NCBI GenBank assembly: GCA_016650185.1
Contig: JAENWE010000255.1
Span: 1-14,222 of the forward strand
Source: Vicinamibacteria bacterium
GTDB taxonomy: Bacteria > Acidobacteriota > Vicinamibacteria > Fen-336 > JAGNNV01
Reading direction: 5' to 3'
DNA length: 14,222 nt
In this document: in pieces, positions 11,468 through 14,222 of the stretch
How positions within the stretch are numbered: the stretch's first letter is position 1
Layout of the letters: each line of letters starts with the position of its first letter
Translations under genes and position numbers: made by a program
Notes under the pieces: model-generated
Databases searched by the model: none
What the model was told of the DNA's origin: nothing
Seen by the model: the letters and a program-made list of their open reading frames with translations, nothing else

Positions 11468-12955
11468 ATGACCGACTCCCCATCAGCCTCAGCCCCTCCC
11501 GTACCCGGGCAGCTCCGCCGGTTGCTCGCTGCCCGTTTCAGCCTTCTCCAGGACAAGGCTGAGAATGCCGAAATAGACGCGAGCCTTCGGGCCGGAGTCG
11601 AACTCAGCGGCTCGACTCCCTGGATCCTGATGTTCGCGATTCTCATCGCCTCCATTGGCCTCAACGTCAACTCGACCGCGGTGATCATCGGGGCCATGCT
11701 GGTGTCCCCCCTGATGGGACCGATCATGGGAGTCGGATACGGCGTCGGCATCTACGATTTTCCATTGATTCGGAAGTCGTTGCTGAACCTGGGCATTGCG
11801 GCGGTGATCAGTCTGTTCACGTCAGCCTTCTATTTCCTTGTGAGTCCGCTGGCCGAGGCGCAATCGGAGCTCCTGGCCCGAACCACCCCGACGATCTGGG
11901 ATGTCCTGATCGCGATGTTCGGTGGCCTGGCCGGAATCATCGGGGCCACCAGGAAGGAGAAGTCAAACGTCATTCCCGGCGTGGCCATCGCCACCGCCCT
12001 CATGCCGCCGCTGTGCACCGCGGGTTATGGCCTGGCCAAGGGGAACTGGCGCTTCTTCTTCGGCGCCTCCTATCTCTTCACCATCAACTGCGTCTTCATC
12101 GCCTTCGCCACCGTGATCATCATCTCCCTCTTCAAGCTCCCCCACCACAAGTTCGTGGACGCGCAGACAGAGAATCGGGTCCAAAGGGCGCTTTTCGCGG
12201 TAGTCATTATTGCCGCCCTCCCCAGCCTCTATCTGGCCCACACCCTGGTCGGGGACGAAGTGTTCAGCGCCAACGCCCGGCGGTTTGTTCGGCGTGAGTT
12301 CAAGTTCGAGAAGACCCACATGACCGAGGTCCAGATCTCGCCACATGAACACCAGATAGAACTGACCTTGATCGGAGATCCGGTCAGTCCGGAGACCTTG
12401 AACTCAATAGAGCTGCGGCTGCCCGAGGCGGGTCTGGCCGGCGCGACCCTGCTGGTCAGGCAGGCCGGCGACAACCGCATCGACCTCACCTCCCTCAAGG
12501 CCGGCATCGTGAGCGACCTGTTCCGCGAAGGCCTGCGCACCTCGGATCTCAAGGACGAGGAGATCAACCGGCTTCGCGCGGATTTGACCCGCATGGCTGC
12601 CGCCCGGGCCCAGTCAAAGGAGATAGCGCTCGAGTTGGAGGCGCAGTACCCTCAGTTCGAGGAAATCATGGTCGGGGAGGGCGTCATCGCCAAGAGCGAG
12701 ACGAAGTCGTCCGAGCCCCCCCCAGCCGGAGCGTCGCCAACCATCGGCGAAAGACAACCAATGGGCGAGAGGTCCGTCCTGGTCGTGAGCGCTAAGTCAG
12801 ACAAGGCGCTGGAGCCGGCCGACCGCGAGCGGATTGAGAGTTGGCTGAAGATCCGAGCCAAGTCCGAGGACGTTCGTCTGGTCGTCCAGGTGACGCCCAA
12901 GACGCCCGTGAAGAAGCCCCCTGTCGGCAGGGCCCCCGTCCGCAAGAAGAAGTAG
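11468..12955 (+). CDS. DUF389 family membrane protein
   Basis: A 495-residue protein with the DUF389 (PF04087) membrane core in its first half: PWILMFAILIASIGLNVNST at 51-70, GAMLVSPLMGPIMGVGYG at 75-92, a helix at 108-125, GLAGIIGATR with NVIPGVAIATALMPPLCTAGYG at 153-187, and further helices at 200-222 and 240-260. The function is not established; a transport role is usually assumed. The second half (262-495) is soluble. It has a beta-alpha segment (MTEVQISPHEHQIELTLIGD), a helical stretch rich in charged residues at 350-400, an OmpA/BON-like tail segment (RSVLVVSAKSDKALEPADRERIESWL, tentative) and a Lys/Pro-rich end (KKPPVGRAPVRKKK). The start ATG follows the gltS stop by 54 nt without an obvious Shine-Dalgarno. 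The gene ends 11 bp from the convergent rlpA-like gene. A C8 tract occurs at 12716-12723. Confidence 0.85.
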   Translation: MTDSPSASAPPVPGQLRRLLAARFSLLQDKAENAEIDASLRAGVELSGSTPWILMFAILIASIGLNVNSTAVIIGAMLVSPLMGPIMGVGYGVGIYDFPLIRKSLLNLGIAAVISLFTSAFYFLVSPLAEAQSELLARTTPTIWDVLIAMFGGLAGIIGATRKEKSNVIPGVAIATALMPPLCTAGYGLAKGNWRFFFGASYLFTINCVFIAFATVIIISLFKLPHHKFVDAQTENRVQRALFAVVIIAALPSLYLAHTLVGDEVFSANARRFVRREFKFEKTHMTEVQISPHEHQIELTLIGDPVSPETLNSIELRLPEAGLAGATLLVRQAGDNRIDLTSLKAGIVSDLFREGLRTSDLKDEEINRLRADLTRMAAARAQSKEIALELEAQYPQFEEIMVGEGVIAKSETKSSEPPPAGASPTIGERQPMGERSVLVVSAKSDKALEPADRERIESWLKIRAKSEDVRLVVQVTPKTPVKKPPVGRAPVRKKK

Positions 12956-12966
12956 CAGCGCTCCCG

Positions 12967-13392
12967 TCAACGCACCACTTCTACCCGGACCTTGCCCGTG
13001 CCGGGACCGATCAGGCCGATTTTCCGAGCGGCCCCGCGGGAAAGGTCGATGAGACGGCCCTTGTGGTTGGGGAAGAGATCGTTGATGGTGACGACCACGC
13101 TCTTGCCTGTGGAGATCAGTGTGACCTTCGCTCTGGTGCCGCAGGCCCAACTGCCGTGGGCCGCGGTCAGGGCGTCCTGGTCGAATCGGTCGCCACAGGC
13201 GGTGCGATTGCCGTGGTAGCCAGGGCCGTACCAGGACGCGATGCCCACCGCTTTGGTTCCAATCTTGGCCGGCGGGCGAGTGGTCGGGCTTCTCAGTTTC
13301 GGATTGGCGACGCAGGCGGAGAAGAGAAGCGCGGACACGCCCAGCAGCGCGGGGAGGCCTCGACGAAGTCGTTTCTCAAACCGGGGTCTCAT
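12967..13392 (-). CDS. rlpA: RlpA-like septal-ring lipoprotein (double-psi beta-barrel)
   Basis: A 141-residue protein with an N-terminal Arg-rich and hydrophobic signal ending in LLFSAC, so Cys27 is the likely lipidated residue. Phe at -3 makes the lipobox less than ideal. The DPBB domain fills 47-140: GIASWYGPGYHGNRTACGDRFD, LTAAH (His79), CGTRAKVT, VVTIND (Asp105) and GRLIDLSRGAARKIGL. RlpA proteins bind denuded peptidoglycan and some are lytic transglycosylases. The SPOR domain common in longer RlpA proteins is absent. The usual GErFD acidic residue is Asp68 here, and the common NDRGP segment reads NDLFPNHKG. Cys66 and Cys84 form a likely disulfide, as in the TACG...CGT subgroup. The ATG is 13 nt after the stop of the upstream phosphorylase gene, so the two probably form one transcript. 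Confidence 0.85.
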   Translation of the reverse strand: MRPRFEKRLRRGLPALLGVSALLFSACVANPKLRSPTTRPPAKIGTKAVGIASWYGPGYHGNRTACGDRFDQDALTAAHGSWACGTRAKVTLISTGKSVVVTINDLFPNHKGRLIDLSRGAARKIGLIGPGTGKVRVEVVR

Positions 13393-13405
13393 GTTTTCTG
13401 GGCGG

Positions 13406-14222
13406 CTATTCGATCACTCTTCTGACCAGGGGTCGCGCCGATGGCGGTTCGGCTTCGATTTCAAACCCGTCTTTCAGTCGGCTGAGCGCGGCGTCGAGCC
13501 GGGCCTTGTCGTTGTAGTGAAGGGTGGCGAGGAGGTCGCCCTTCGTGACCGGGTCGCCCACCTTGCGTCCGAGTGCTATGCCCACCGCGGGATCGATCGC
13601 ATCGACCAGGGTATTGCGGCCGGCGCCCAGGCTCATCGATGCCTCGCCCGCGACCCGACAGGCGATGCGATGAAGAAATCCGCCTTTCTCCGCTCGGATT
13701 TCGTGACGGTTCTTGGCGTGAGGAAGGAGGGAAGGATCGTCGCACACGCGCGGATCGCCGCCTTGCGCTTCGATGACTCGCCGGAAGAGATCGAGTCCCG
13801 CGCCCGAGGCGATGGCGGCTCGAATCTTCGCCCGGGCTTCGAGGAAGTTGGGTTGAACCGCGGCAAGGACCAGCATCCAGGCGGCCAGCTCAACGGAGAG
13901 GTCCGTGAGGTCTTTCGGTCCTTGACCACGCAGGGTCAGGATCGACTCCTCGACTTCCAGCGAATTGCCGATCATGAGGCCGGTCGGCTGGTTCATATCG
14001 GTGATGACCGCCGCCACCTTCGTGCCCATGCCCTTGCCGATGGCCACCATTCGTTCGGCGAGCCTGATCGAGTCTTCCTCTTTTTGCATGAAGGCGCCGT
14101 CGCCGGTCTTGACGTCGAGGATGAGCGCGTCGATGCCTTCCGCGAGTTTCTTGCCCATGATCGAGGCGACGATCAAGGGCAGCACGGGCACGGTCGCGGT
14201 GACGTCGCGCAAAGCATAGAGC
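13406..14222 (-). CDS. deoA: Thymidine/pyrimidine-nucleoside phosphorylase, 5' end outside window
   Basis: The last ~271 residues of a nucleoside phosphorylase of the DeoA/Pdp type, usually about 430-440 residues. The frame is open to the window edge, with LYALRDVTATVPVLPLI at the visible start. The start of the gene is therefore outside the window, and the TTG at 14210 is not the real start. Pyrimidine-binding Arg (in LRDVT), Ser and Lys (in VASIMGKKLAEG) are present, as is the conserved DVKTGDGAFM segment. The C-terminal part contains GRNTLVDAIDPAVGIALGRKVGDPVTKGDLL and ends RPLVRRVIE. The enzyme cleaves thymidine, and in the Pdp subgroup also uridine, with phosphate to the free base and (deoxy)ribose-1-phosphate in the cytoplasm. 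The SIMGKK form (A or S in most relatives) is a tolerated variation. DeoA and Pdp cannot be separated from this part alone. Confidence 0.92.
   Translation of the reverse strand, partial: LYALRDVTATVPVLPLIVASIMGKKLAEGIDALILDVKTGDGAFMQKEEDSIRLAERMVAIGKGMGTKVAAVITDMNQPTGLMIGNSLEVEESILTLRGQGPKDLTDLSVELAAWMLVLAAVQPNFLEARAKIRAAIASGAGLDLFRRVIEAQGGDPRVCDDPSLLPHAKNRHEIRAEKGGFLHRIACRVAGEASMSLGAGRNTLVDAIDPAVGIALGRKVGDPVTKGDLLATLHYNDKARLDAALSRLKDGFEIEAEPPSARPLVRRVIE

Noticed and set aside
12956..12966. A terminator between the DUF389 and rlpA-like genes
   Set aside because: The gap is only 11 bp, and no GC-rich stem followed by a T run was found there or at the gene ends.

Overview
This 14.2 kb window of GC-rich DNA comes from a Gram-negative-type bacterium. 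Evidence for this is a Sec-exported giant protein, an RlpA-type lipoprotein with a lipobox, and high-GC coding with long antisense shadow frames. The phylum cannot be fixed from these genes. Acidobacteriota, Myxococcota or a similar high-GC environmental lineage would fit, but that is a guess.

Left region (1-8677, minus strand). One enormous gene encodes a 2781-residue exported mosaic protein. In order it carries a signal peptide, a long beta-rich N-terminal domain, two DUF11-type domains, five SdrD_B/Cna-B-like domains, a fibronectin-III-like domain, a strongly basic linker and a C-terminal gingipain-type (C25) cysteine peptidase with visible His and Cys catalytic residues. A small PqqD-like gene follows it on the same strand after a 36-nt gap and is probably co-transcribed. 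Inside the giant protein a ~155-residue module occurs three times. One copy splits an SdrD_B domain. One splits a DUF11 domain. The third lies inside the second, giving a three-level nested arrangement, which is the most unusual structure in the window.

Divergent intergenic region (8678-8912). It holds a perfect 8-bp inverted repeat that would hide a strong ribosome-binding site in a hairpin whose loop begins with ATG. This is the start of a possible 23-codon leader or peptide ORF upstream of the next gene.

Middle region (8913-12955, plus strand). A NTP_transf_5-type nucleotidyltransferase-like protein comes first. Proteins of this family and PqqD-like proteins are known to co-occur in HprK-related/exosortase-associated gene sets, so both may serve the giant secreted protein. 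Next come a sodium/glutamate symporter (GltS) and a DUF389 membrane protein, spaced as a probable operon.

Right region (12967-14222, minus strand). This part converges on the DUF389 gene with an 11-bp gap. It has a short RlpA-like double-psi beta-barrel lipoprotein and, upstream of it, the 3' part of a thymidine/pyrimidine-nucleoside phosphorylase gene cut by the window edge. No tRNA, rRNA, insertion sequence, CRISPR array or phage gene was seen, and there is no gene-free stretch longer than 300 bases.
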